Of a stretch of DNA of 30,912 nt, positions 7,030 through 13,937 are shown in pieces. How positions within the stretch are numbered: the first letter of the stretch is position 1; every line of letters starts with the position of its first letter. A program made the position numbers and the translations under genes. This stretch comes from a virus: positions 1 through 30,912 of the IMG/VR virus record IMGVR_UViG_3300037502_000754; one strand, given 5' to 3'. The notes under the pieces were generated by a model. That model worked only from the letters and a program-made list of their open reading frames with translations. It was not told the DNA's origin and did no database searches.

Positions 7030-7347
7030 ATGAGCAAGAAACTACGACCCCTCTTCGCGAGGGTTGTCGTCCGTGCAGAGACGCTACAGGCGTCCATCGG
7101 CAGCAAATACTCGGCCCTCAACAAGATGGGTTTCGAGATCCCCAAGACCGTCGAAGAGAAGATGATCCCCGACGAGGGCGTGGTCGTCTCCGTGGGCGAA
7201 GCCTGCGAGGTGATGAAGCCGGGCGACCGGGTTCTTTTTGGCAAGTGGGCGGCCAAGCCAATCGCCTTTGAGCCGGGCCTGTACGTCATGCAGGAGGAAG
7301 ACATCATCGGTGTCATCGAGGATGACGCCAAGGCTGTCGCCGCATGA
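7030..7347 (+). CDS. GroES-like co-chaperonin (phage Cpn10)
   Basis: This 105-residue protein shows the GroES pattern along its length: an N-terminal LRPLFARVVVRAE, a flexible central loop, EGVVVSVGEACEVMKPGDRV followed by LFGKW, and a C-terminal YVMQEEDIIGVIE. GroES forms a heptameric lid on the GroEL folding chamber. Phage versions, such as T4 gp31, adapt the host chaperonin to fold capsid protein. Here the mobile-loop region is longer than in bacterial GroES, with GFEIPKTVEEK where hosts usually have a GIVL-type stretch; this fits a changed GroEL contact. The gene is first in the head module and overlaps the scaffold gene by ATGA, supporting a role in capsid folding. Its ribosome binding site lies in a hairpin. 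Confidence 0.85.
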   Translation: MSKKLRPLFARVVVRAETLQASIGSKYSALNKMGFEIPKTVEEKMIPDEGVVVSVGEACEVMKPGDRVLFGKWAAKPIAFEPGLYVMQEEDIIGVIEDDAKAVAA

Positions 7348-8267
7348 CCGAGAGGATCGGAAATCGCGTGGAGGTCACCGATGACGAGGTTCCTGTCGCG
7401 CCTGCGAAGGCTCCTGTCGCCAAGCCAGAAGCCGCAGCCCCCAAGCCCGCGCCGAAAGCTGCTGATCCGGAACCCGAAGAGAAGGGAACGGATTGGGTCG
7501 AGATCGAAGACCCCAAGCTGAAGGCCCGCTTCAATCGCCTCTATCGCCACACCAAGGAGGCGAACGAGCGAGCGGAGAAGACCGAGCGTCAGATCTCCCT
7601 GCTTGCCGAGCAGAACGCCAAACTCCAGAAGGCCCTTGAGACCATCGCCGGTGGCATGAGGGACAAGGAGATGCAGGCGGAACTGGCGACCCTCAAGAAG
7701 GACGCCAAGGAAGCCCTCGCCACGGGCGACACAGAAGCCTTCATGGAGGCCAACGAGCGTCTGCTGGAGATGAAGCAGTCTGCCAAGAAGGAGGCGGAAG
7801 CCCCGGCTCCGGCGGAACCACAGATCTCCCAGACCGAGATGCAAGTCATCAACGCTTGGCAGCAGCAGAAGGACGACGAGGGCGAGCCCCTGCGTCCTTG
7901 GGCCATGCCGAACCATCCCGAGTTCGCGTCCACCCAAGATCTGATCCAGAGGGTGACACGGGCGATGCCGGATGCCTCGGTGCGCGAGATCCTCCGCGAG
8001 GTGGACAAGCGCATGGAAAAGATCCTCGGGGCGGATGACGAGGACGAGGACCAGCCCAACCCGGTTCGCCGGGCGTTTGCCTCGCCCCGTGGCCGACCGG
8101 CTCCACAGGAGCGCGAGCGCACTTCGCTCAGCACTCAGGAGCGAGTCATCGCAGAGGCGATGTTCATGGGTGGGCGCGGTTCGCTCGCCAAGACCAGCAA
8201 GGAAGCACACGAACTCTACCTCAAGCAGAAGAAGGCTATGGGTAGGGTCGTTGCGGTGGAGGATTGA
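7344..8267 (+). CDS. Capsid scaffolding protein
   Basis: A 307-residue, highly charged, mostly helical protein lying upstream of the capsid gene. Residues ~15-45 are a disordered Ala/Pro/Lys stretch (APAKAPVAKPEAAAPKPAPK). A coiled coil follows (about 70-150, with EANERAEKTERQISLLAEQN), then an acidic patch (GADDEDEDQ) and a Lys/Arg-containing C-terminal helix, the usual capsid-binding end of scaffolding proteins. Sequence drift is normal in this class, so the call rests on composition and gene order: co-chaperonin, scaffold, small head proteins, capsid. Starts in an ATGA overlap with the co-chaperonin gene. Confidence 0.78.
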   Translation: MTERIGNRVEVTDDEVPVAPAKAPVAKPEAAAPKPAPKAADPEPEEKGTDWVEIEDPKLKARFNRLYRHTKEANERAEKTERQISLLAEQNAKLQKALETIAGGMRDKEMQAELATLKKDAKEALATGDTEAFMEANERLLEMKQSAKKEAEAPAPAEPQISQTEMQVINAWQQQKDDEGEPLRPWAMPNHPEFASTQDLIQRVTRAMPDASVREILREVDKRMEKILGADDEDEDQPNPVRRAFASPRGRPAPQERERTSLSTQERVIAEAMFMGGRGSLAKTSKEAHELYLKQKKAMGRVVAVED

Positions 8268-8269
8268 CC

Positions 8270-8713
8270 ATGGCAGACATCGAAGTGAACCCCGCAGCCG
8301 GTGCGCTCGCGGACAAGGGCCGGAAGAAGACGGCGAAGAAGGGCAACCGTAGTTGGCAGCCCGCCGCCCCTCTCGGCCTGAAGAGCAGGGACCCGTCCAG
8401 CAGGCTTCGCTGGGTCCACGCCGAGCCAGCCAACATGCTCAAGAAGCGAGCGGAAGGCTGGGAACAGGCGGATGCTGGAGACGCTGTCCACGACCGGCCC
8501 AATGGGGTCGAGTCTGGAGCGGGGAGTGCAGCCGGTGTGCTGGAATACAGGGACATGGTCTTGATGAAGATGCCCGAAGAGATGGCGCAGGAGCGAGATG
8601 CGTACTACCGCAACGCCTCCCAGGACCAGCTTCAGGGGCTGAAGACCAAGACCAAGAGAGACATCCGCTCAAAGACGGGCGTCACCGTCGAGGGCGACAT
8701 CACAATCGACTAA
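8270..8713 (+). CDS. Small head-module protein (147 aa)
   Basis: ATG at 8270 preceded by a GGAGG site; a TTG six bases upstream is in frame but overlaps the scaffold stop. The N-terminus is Lys-rich, followed by RSWQPAAPLGLKSRDPSSRL and RWVHAEPANMLKKRAEGWEQ, a Trp-containing pattern I have seen in phage proteins coded between scaffold and capsid. The C-terminal part has a helix (EEMAQERDAYYRNASQDQLQ) and a beta-like end. It is probably a capsid accessory or assembly protein; I cannot assign a family. Confidence 0.6.
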   Translation: MADIEVNPAAGALADKGRKKTAKKGNRSWQPAAPLGLKSRDPSSRLRWVHAEPANMLKKRAEGWEQADAGDAVHDRPNGVESGAGSAAGVLEYRDMVLMKMPEEMAQERDAYYRNASQDQLQGLKTKTKRDIRSKTGVTVEGDITID

Positions 8714-8734
8714 CCCCTCCAGAAGGAGACCAAC

Positions 8735-9328
8735 ATGACCGACGCTCCCTATGGCCTCCAGGCCATTCGGAACAAGGCTGCTGGCAACACCCTCCGCACG
8801 AAGCTCTACCGAGTGACGGCGACGGGCAACACCCAGGGCCTGTTCATCAACGACCCCGTCCGATTCAACTCGGCGGGCCTCGGCGTGATCCGCCTCTCGT
8901 CCAACGCCGCCCCGAACACCCGCTGCCTCGGCGTGGTTTCGGAGCTGTTTGACGAGAACGGTCGCCCGCTCACGTTCAGCCAGCCGAACCGTGGCCCCTT
9001 CCTCCCCGCCTCGACGGCTGGGTGGGCGGCGGTCTACGACAGTCAGGCGATCACGTTCATCTGCCAGGCCGACGCCTCCGCTGCGGAGACGCTGGTCGGG
9101 CAGTACGTCTCGCTGACGGCTGCGACGAACGGCAACACGGCTGCGGGCACCTCGGTGATGCAGATCCGTGCGGGTTCGGCGGATACGTCCGTGAAGACCT
9201 TCCAGGTGCTGGGTCTGGCTCCGACTGAGGCTCGCGGCCTCGGCTCGGTCGCCAACAACTCGGCTTGGGGCAATGCGTTCATCGACCTTGAGGTCCGCAT
9301 CGCCCTCCACTCCTACACCTCGACCTGA
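8735..9328 (+). CDS. Probable capsid decoration or head stabilising protein
   Basis: A 197-residue beta-rich protein immediately before the major capsid gene, with an AAGGAG binding site. It opens MTDAPYGLQAIRNKAAGNTL, then has short strands and Gly turns (FINDPVRFNSAGLGVIRLSS) through to a C-terminal FIDLEVRIALHSYTST. Proteins starting 'PYGL-Q-I' placed next to the capsid gene are common in podophages and are thought to be head structural or decoration proteins. Decoration is inferred, since no motif proves it. Confidence 0.62.
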   Translation: MTDAPYGLQAIRNKAAGNTLRTKLYRVTATGNTQGLFINDPVRFNSAGLGVIRLSSNAAPNTRCLGVVSELFDENGRPLTFSQPNRGPFLPASTAGWAAVYDSQAITFICQADASAAETLVGQYVSLTAATNGNTAAGTSVMQIRAGSADTSVKTFQVLGLAPTEARGLGSVANNSAWGNAFIDLEVRIALHSYTST

Positions 9329-9343
9329 TAGGGAGGACCGCAC

Positions 9344-10234
9344 ATGACGACCGGAACTGGCAATCTCCCTGAACTCCTGTGGCCCGGCATCTCCACGATC
9401 TGGGCCGACACCTACCGCCGCTACCCGCCGCTGTGGAACCGCTTCATGATCCTGCGTCGCTCGAACAAGGCGTTCGAGAAGGAGCAGGGCGTGACGGGCT
9501 TCGGCCTCGTCGGGCAGAAGGACGATGGTGACAGCGTCCCGTACGTGGACATGCTCCAGGGCTATCAGCGCGAGTACGTCAACCTGACCTACGGGCTGGG
9601 CACGACGATCACCCGCGAACTGATGGAAGACGAGCAGTACAACGTCATCAACAACGTGCCGAAGATGCTGGCTGAGTCGATGCGTCAGACGGAAGAGACC
9701 GTCGCCGCTTCGGTCTTCAACCTCGGCTTCAGCACGATGCTGACGGCGGATGGCAGCGCCTTCTTCTCCTCGACGCACCCGAATGTCCGTGGTGGTACCC
9801 AGCGGAACATCCCCGCTGTCGCCTCGGACCTGACGCAGGCGTCGCTGGAGCAGGCGTACATCGACATCCACGACTGGCGCGACGACTCCGACCTGAAGAT
9901 CAACCTCATGCCCGAGAAGCTGCTGGTCGCCCCGACCAACCGCTTCGTGGCTGAGAAGATCCTCGGGACGAAGTTCGCGGTGGGTTCGGCTGACAACGAC
10001 ATCAATCCGATGGCGGGCCAGCTTGACCTGATCGTGAACCCGTTCCTCACGGACCCGGATGCGTGGTTCATCATCACGAACGCCAAGGCGGGCGCGACGT
10101 TCTACCGTCGCCGCAACGCCGAGATCACCCGTGACAACGAGTTCGACACGGAGATCCTCAAGACGAAGACGACGGCGCGCTTCTCGGTGGGTGCCACCGA
10201 TTGGCGCTACGCCTACGCGAGCGCCGGCAGTTAA
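9344..10234 (+). CDS. Major capsid protein, Mu gpT / HK97-fold type
   Basis: A 296-residue protein with a strong GGGAGG site and highly biased codon use, as expected for the most abundant virion protein. The arrangement fits Mu gpT-like major capsid proteins: an N-terminal helical part (LWPGISTIWADTYRRYPPLW), a central ETVAASVFNLGF, then FFSSTHPNVRGGTQ and LVAPTNRFVAEKILGTKF, and a C-terminal beta region with DAWFIITNAKAGATFYRRR. No prohead protease or long delta domain is seen; the separate scaffold gene upstream serves that role. A terminator follows, so high expression can be insulated from the tail genes. Confidence 0.87.
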   Translation: MTTGTGNLPELLWPGISTIWADTYRRYPPLWNRFMILRRSNKAFEKEQGVTGFGLVGQKDDGDSVPYVDMLQGYQREYVNLTYGLGTTITRELMEDEQYNVINNVPKMLAESMRQTEETVAASVFNLGFSTMLTADGSAFFSSTHPNVRGGTQRNIPAVASDLTQASLEQAYIDIHDWRDDSDLKINLMPEKLLVAPTNRFVAEKILGTKFAVGSADNDINPMAGQLDLIVNPFLTDPDAWFIITNAKAGATFYRRRNAEITRDNEFDTEILKTKTTARFSVGATDWRYAYASAGS

Positions 10235-10279
10235 GTAGCAAATAACTGTTGCTCGACTTCGTAGTACCCAGCAGGGGGA

Positions 10280-10306
10280 GGGGCATCCGAGAGGGTGCCC
10301 CTTTCT
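10280..10306 (+). terminator. Rho-independent terminator after the capsid gene
   Basis: GGGGCATCC (10280-10288) pairs with GGGTGCCCC (10293-10301), nine base pairs with one G-T wobble, closed by a GAGA tetraloop and followed by TTTCTC. This is a textbook intrinsic terminator 45 bases after the capsid stop codon. Confidence 0.85.
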
Positions 10307-10314
10307 CATAGGGG

Positions 10315-10344
10315 CCTTCCCCGTCCTTGCCCGGTGGGTAGATT
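10315..10344 (+). promoter_or_regulatory. Promoter-like element, copy B
   Basis: Matches copy A (6969-6998) at 20 of 30 positions without gaps, and ends TAGATT 27 bases before the ATG at 10372. It lies just after the capsid terminator, so the tail module needs a new start of transcription here. The CCGTCC at 10321-10326 could also pair with GGACGG at 10347-10352. A phage-polymerase promoter is the likely role; this is inference from position and repetition. Confidence 0.45.
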
Positions 10345-10371
10345 GGGGACGGATCAGCAAAGGATCTCTCC

Positions 10372-11808
10372 ATGACCCTCAAGACGCAGTTCTCCGGCCC
10401 CGTTGCCACCGGCATCGACAGGGGCAATCTCTCGCTGAGCAACAAGTCCTTCGGGCGGTTCACCGTCTGGACCCCGCTCACGACCCTCCCGGTCACGGCC
10501 CAGCCCGTTGCGGTGCTGCCGTTCGACGCGGTCCTGCATGAGATCAACATCTGGAAGACCGGGGCCTTCACGGGCGAGGCGGCCTTCAAGTTCGGCACCG
10601 CCACGGGCGGCTCGGACAACCTCGGCAGCATCTCCATCTCGGGCAACTCGGTCTACCGGGCGTTCGTCAACTCGGCCACGGCCCAGACCACCCTGCCGTT
10701 TGGCCACTCGGGCGTCTCTGCCGCCCCGACCCCGATCTACTTCTCGACCGGCACGATCTCCGGTACGACGAGCGCACTCGCCTCGGCTGCCTTCGTTGAG
10801 GTCATCTACACCCGCATCTCCCTGACGGATCGCCCGGATCTTGTTGCGGCGCACAAGGGGAATGACACGACCTATCAGGGGCCGGTTCGGTCTGGCGGCC
10901 AGGATGTCGGCATCCCGTCCCGCGCGGTCTGCGGCAACCTCGTCAGCATCCAGCAGGCGACTGCGGACTCCTCGCCGGTCAGCGGTCAGGTCATCGGGGT
11001 GATCCCCTACGGGGGCTACCTCAAGGAGATCAACTTCTACTGCCGCACGGCTCCCGCTGGCGAGGCGACGGTTCGCTTTGCCATCAACGGGGAGACGGAC
11101 AACCTCGGTAGCGTCACGGTCTCTGCCGCTGGCGTCTACTCGGTCGCGCTGACCTCTGCCGTCCGCGCCACGGTCCCGCTGGGCATCAACAGCGGCTCGG
11201 GCCAGCCGGTCAGGATGTCGGTCCTCGCGGCCTCGGGCGTGGTCACCGGGCTTCAGGGCATGGGCGAGCTTGTCATGGTCCGCAGGGGCCAGTCGGATGG
11301 CTACCCCGGCCTCGGCCAGAAGGAGACGACCTTCCAAGGCCCCATCGCCACGGGCGTCAACCTTGGCTCCTGGGGCAACGCCAAGCCCGAGATCGGGTGG
11401 GGCCGGTTCTCCAAGCTCACGACCACGATCCCCTCGACCAACGGTGTGGTTTCCGGCCTCCTCGTCGGCTACCTCCCCATCGGGGCGGCGCTGGTGGAGA
11501 TCAACTACATCGCTGGCACGGCTGCCGGGGGTGAGGCGACGGTGCGGGCGGGTACGTCCCCCACGGTCTTCACCTCGGACACGCTGGGTGCGGTGTCGGT
11601 CTCTGCGGCTGGCATCTACAGCGTGATCTCCTCGACGGCAGTCCGGGCCTTCGATGACTCGGGCGTCAACCGCGCCAAGAGCGGCGCCACCGCGCAGGCC
11701 ATCTACCTCAACGTCGCGGCTGCTTCTGGTAGCATTGCCACGCTGAGTGCAAACGCGGCGGTTGAGATCGTCTACACCCGCCTCGACCCCTCCATCTACG
11801 GAGTCTGA
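10372..11808 (+). CDS. Virion protein made of three tandem ~155-residue repeats
   Basis: This 478-residue protein is a three-fold internal repeat. Each unit opens with a GP-x-x-[TS]G stretch: FSGPVATG at 7-14, YQGPVRSG at 168-175, FQGPIATG at 321-328. Next comes a hydrophobic turn and EIN: LPFDAVLHEIN at 49-59, IPYGGYLKEIN at 211-221, LPIGAALVEIN at 368-378. Then DNLGSISISGNSVY at 82-95, DNLGSVTVSAAGVY at 243-256 and DTLGAVSVSAAGIY at 403-416. Units 1 and 3 close VEVIYTRIS and VEIVYTRLD. Beta-rich, Gly/Ser/Thr-heavy repeats suggest an appendage, fibre or decoration protein. It starts the post-capsid module behind its own promoter-like element. Function is not established. Confidence 0.72.
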   Translation: MTLKTQFSGPVATGIDRGNLSLSNKSFGRFTVWTPLTTLPVTAQPVAVLPFDAVLHEINIWKTGAFTGEAAFKFGTATGGSDNLGSISISGNSVYRAFVNSATAQTTLPFGHSGVSAAPTPIYFSTGTISGTTSALASAAFVEVIYTRISLTDRPDLVAAHKGNDTTYQGPVRSGGQDVGIPSRAVCGNLVSIQQATADSSPVSGQVIGVIPYGGYLKEINFYCRTAPAGEATVRFAINGETDNLGSVTVSAAGVYSVALTSAVRATVPLGINSGSGQPVRMSVLAASGVVTGLQGMGELVMVRRGQSDGYPGLGQKETTFQGPIATGVNLGSWGNAKPEIGWGRFSKLTTTIPSTNGVVSGLLVGYLPIGAALVEINYIAGTAAGGEATVRAGTSPTVFTSDTLGAVSVSAAGIYSVISSTAVRAFDDSGVNRAKSGATAQAIYLNVAAASGSIATLSANAAVEIVYTRLDPSIYGV

Positions 11809-11809
11809 C

Positions 11810-12154
11810 ATGGCCCGCCCCAAGAACTGGTCCTTCACGCTGGCTAACGCGGAGGCCACGACGATCTACTGGCCCACCGATACGTGGGTTTCCACGCAGG
11901 AATACGCCTTCAACTTCCGGGTCATCTCGGGGTCGGGTTCGTTCCTCGCGGGGTGTTCCGCCTCCTCGACCATTGACCGGGTGCTTCAGACCGGCGTCAC
12001 CTCGGCCCATTGGACGGAGCGTGTGGCGTTCAGCACGGGGACTGCCGCGACCTTCACGGGTCCGGTGTCCTGCTGGCGGCTCACGGTGCGCTCCAGCGGC
12101 GCGGCGACCTACGACCTCATGGCCCTCCAGTCCGGTCCTGAGCGGGTTGCCTGA
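11810..12154 (+). CDS. Small beta-rich structural protein (114 aa)
   Basis: ATG taken one base after the preceding stop; in-frame codons upstream lie inside the repeat-protein gene. The product begins MARPKNWSFTLANAEATTIY and continues as short strands rich in Thr, Ser, Trp and Phe. Its end shares one base with the next ATG (TGATG). Amino-acid style resembles the neighbouring virion proteins, but I recognise no family. A minor virion component is a reasonable guess. Confidence 0.6.
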   Translation: MARPKNWSFTLANAEATTIYWPTDTWVSTQEYAFNFRVISGSGSFLAGCSASSTIDRVLQTGVTSAHWTERVAFSTGTAATFTGPVSCWRLTVRSSGAATYDLMALQSGPERVA

Positions 12155-12528
12155 TGGGCCGGTGGACTGAGCGCAATCGCTGGCGGAGGGGCCAATGGCT
12201 CGTCCGCGACGACGAGAGCGGCTTTGTCCACTACGCCGATCAGGTCGTTCGGCGCTGGGATGGGATGTACGTCCGCAAGGACCAGGATGAGCCGATTGAT
12301 CCGCAATGGTTCATCACGGCTGAGTCCGACCCGACCAACGTCCCGTTCGTCCGCCCCGACCAACCGGCTGGCCCCGCTTGCAAGACCGGGCCTGCCTACG
12401 ATGCGGCGAACCGACCGATCAAGAGCTTCCCCGGCTACAACCTCTATGTGGGCAGCAGCGTCGGGAGCATGGAGATCGAGTGCAGCTTCATCGTGTTCCC
12501 CGACAGCGGCCCCTACCCTCCACGGTGA
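12154..12528 (+). CDS. Hypothetical protein with RKGQWLV-like head (124 aa)
   Basis: Starts in a TGATG overlap. The first ~55 residues have a pattern seen in small phage virion-region proteins: RRGQWLVRDDESGFVHYADQ followed by RRWDGMYVRKDQ and DPQWF. The C-terminal part is beta-like and Pro-rich (GYNLYVGSSVGSMEIECSF). The product is soluble and has no catalytic motif. It lies between repeat or fibre-like genes and the adaptor gene, so a tail or connector role is possible, but unproven. Confidence 0.6.
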   Translation: MGRWTERNRWRRGQWLVRDDESGFVHYADQVVRRWDGMYVRKDQDEPIDPQWFITAESDPTNVPFVRPDQPAGPACKTGPAYDAANRPIKSFPGYNLYVGSSVGSMEIECSFIVFPDSGPYPPR

Positions 12529-12531
12529 CCC

Positions 12532-13221
12532 ATGGCACAGCAGGACAAGGCAACCCTCAAGCAGGCTTTCGAGACCGGAGACGCGCCAACGGGTAGCGAC
12601 TTCGAGAACCTCATCGACAGCCAGTTGAACCTTGCCGAGACCACGGCGCAGACGATCAACGGCCCGGTCAACTTCGCGGGTGGCGTGACGTTCGCGGCGG
12701 TCTCTGCGGCAACGGTCGGCGGCAGCACGGGCACCTTCGGGACCATCACCGCTTCGGCGGGTACGTTCACCCAGGTCTCGGCCAATGGGATCTTCGGGCT
12801 TGCCAAGGCCGAGTGCTACGCCACGGGCACGGGGTTGATCTCCACGACTGCGATCAACTCCTACGTCGTTACCAACGTCGGAACGTCTGCGGAGTTCACC
12901 AACCAGTTTACGCACAACGGCTCCGGTCGCCTTACCTACACCGGCTCGCAGACCAAGACCTTCATGTTCGACGTTGACTTCACGGTCAGCGGAGTGACGG
13001 CGGTCCAGAACGTCGCGGTGCGCCTCGGCAAGGATGGTTCCTCGCTTGCCAAGACCACGATGGAACTTCGGATGGCAGCCTCCTCCGCCCCCTATGCGGG
13101 CCATGTTGGCGGCATCGTGACGCTGACGGCCAACTCCTATGTCGAGGTCTACTCGACTGCGACGCTCAACGTGAGCAACATCCTCTTCGAGAAGTTGAAC
13201 CTACGCGCAAGGGAGGTCTGA
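12532..13221 (+). CDS. Fibre-like protein with C-terminal jelly-roll-type region
   Basis: A 229-residue protein. The N-terminus carries FETGDAPTGSDFENLIDSQL, a motif repeated in variant form at the start of the 21752-22648 tail fibre (FQPTSADFSNLIDS). A stretch of thin Ala/Thr/Gly repeats follows (GGSTGTFGTITASAGTFTQV), as in beta-helical or triple-helical fibre shafts, and then a C-terminal ~120 residues alternating strands, like a small TNF-like knob. This layout suggests a short tail or head fibre. Receptor specificity cannot be read. Confidence 0.6.
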   Translation: MAQQDKATLKQAFETGDAPTGSDFENLIDSQLNLAETTAQTINGPVNFAGGVTFAAVSAATVGGSTGTFGTITASAGTFTQVSANGIFGLAKAECYATGTGLISTTAINSYVVTNVGTSAEFTNQFTHNGSGRLTYTGSQTKTFMFDVDFTVSGVTAVQNVAVRLGKDGSSLAKTTMELRMAASSAPYAGHVGGIVTLTANSYVEVYSTATLNVSNILFEKLNLRAREV

Positions 13222-13222
13222 C

Positions 13223-13936
13223 ATGGCCTCGCCCTACCTCACGATTCTGGAGATCGTGAACGAGGTCTGCGACCGGATGAACATCCGCCGCGTGACCACG
13301 ACGAACCAGAACGCATTCACGAAGAACTGCATCAACCTCCTCAACGACATCATGGAGGAGATGACGGACTTCGGGACTTGGAACGAGTTGCAGGCATCGG
13401 CCTCGGTGACGATGGTCTGCGGGCAGTCGATCTACACCATCGACACCACGACGCTCGCTACGGCCAAGCAGTTCATCCACTCCATCCAGGAGGTCGCGGT
13501 GTCGGGTCGCGTGCCGCCGCTTGAGCCGATCTCGGACAAGAACGAGTTCCGCATGCTCAACCGCGTGAACTCCATCGGCCAGCCGTCGCGCTACATCATC
13601 GAAGGCGTGGACACGCTCGGCAATCCCCGCCTCGGCATCTTCCCGCGCCCCGGTGCGAACTACGCTGGCAACGAGGCTTTCGTGAAGTTCCAAGTGCTGC
13701 CGCCGAAGTATGTGGCGGGGTCGGATGACGCGGTGGTCGTGCCTTTCCCCGGTCGCGTGGTCATCCTCGGCCTCGTCGCTGCGGCGATTCTTGACGAGAG
13801 CGCGGGTGCAGAGACGCGCCAGTATCAGGCAGCGCAGTTGAAGTACCTTGCCGCGCGCAACAATGCCCTTGGACGCCAGACCGCCAAGACGGGCGAGTAT
13901 GTGCGTGTCCAGCCGGGCGTGACGACGAGGTCGTGA
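13223..13936 (+). CDS. Head-tail adaptor protein (tail tubular A / gp4-like)
   Basis: A 237-residue protein directly upstream of the nozzle-like gene, the usual order in podoviruses. The N-terminal half is helical (ILEIVNEVCDRMNI, FTKNCINLLNDIMEEMTDFG), followed by beta segments with TMVCGQSIYTIDTTTL and PRLGIFPRP. The C-terminal helix (ETRQYQAAQLKYLAARNNAL) is typical of adaptor proteins that line the portal exit, such as T7 gp11 or P22 gp4. The adaptor call combines this helix-beta-helix order with gene position. Confidence 0.68.
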   Translation: MASPYLTILEIVNEVCDRMNIRRVTTTNQNAFTKNCINLLNDIMEEMTDFGTWNELQASASVTMVCGQSIYTIDTTTLATAKQFIHSIQEVAVSGRVPPLEPISDKNEFRMLNRVNSIGQPSRYIIEGVDTLGNPRLGIFPRPGANYAGNEAFVKFQVLPPKYVAGSDDAVVVPFPGRVVILGLVAAAILDESAGAETRQYQAAQLKYLAARNNALGRQTAKTGEYVRVQPGVTTRS

Positions 13937-13937
13937 A

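Noticed and set aside
8669-10360. 563-codon minus-strand open frame over the capsid genes
   Set aside because: Antisense to decoration and major capsid genes, Arg/His-rich shadow composition, and it would be a late-operon antisense gene with no start signal.
10354-11859. 501-codon minus-strand open frame over the three-repeat gene
   Set aside because: Repetition in this frame merely mirrors the real repeats of the plus-strand gene.
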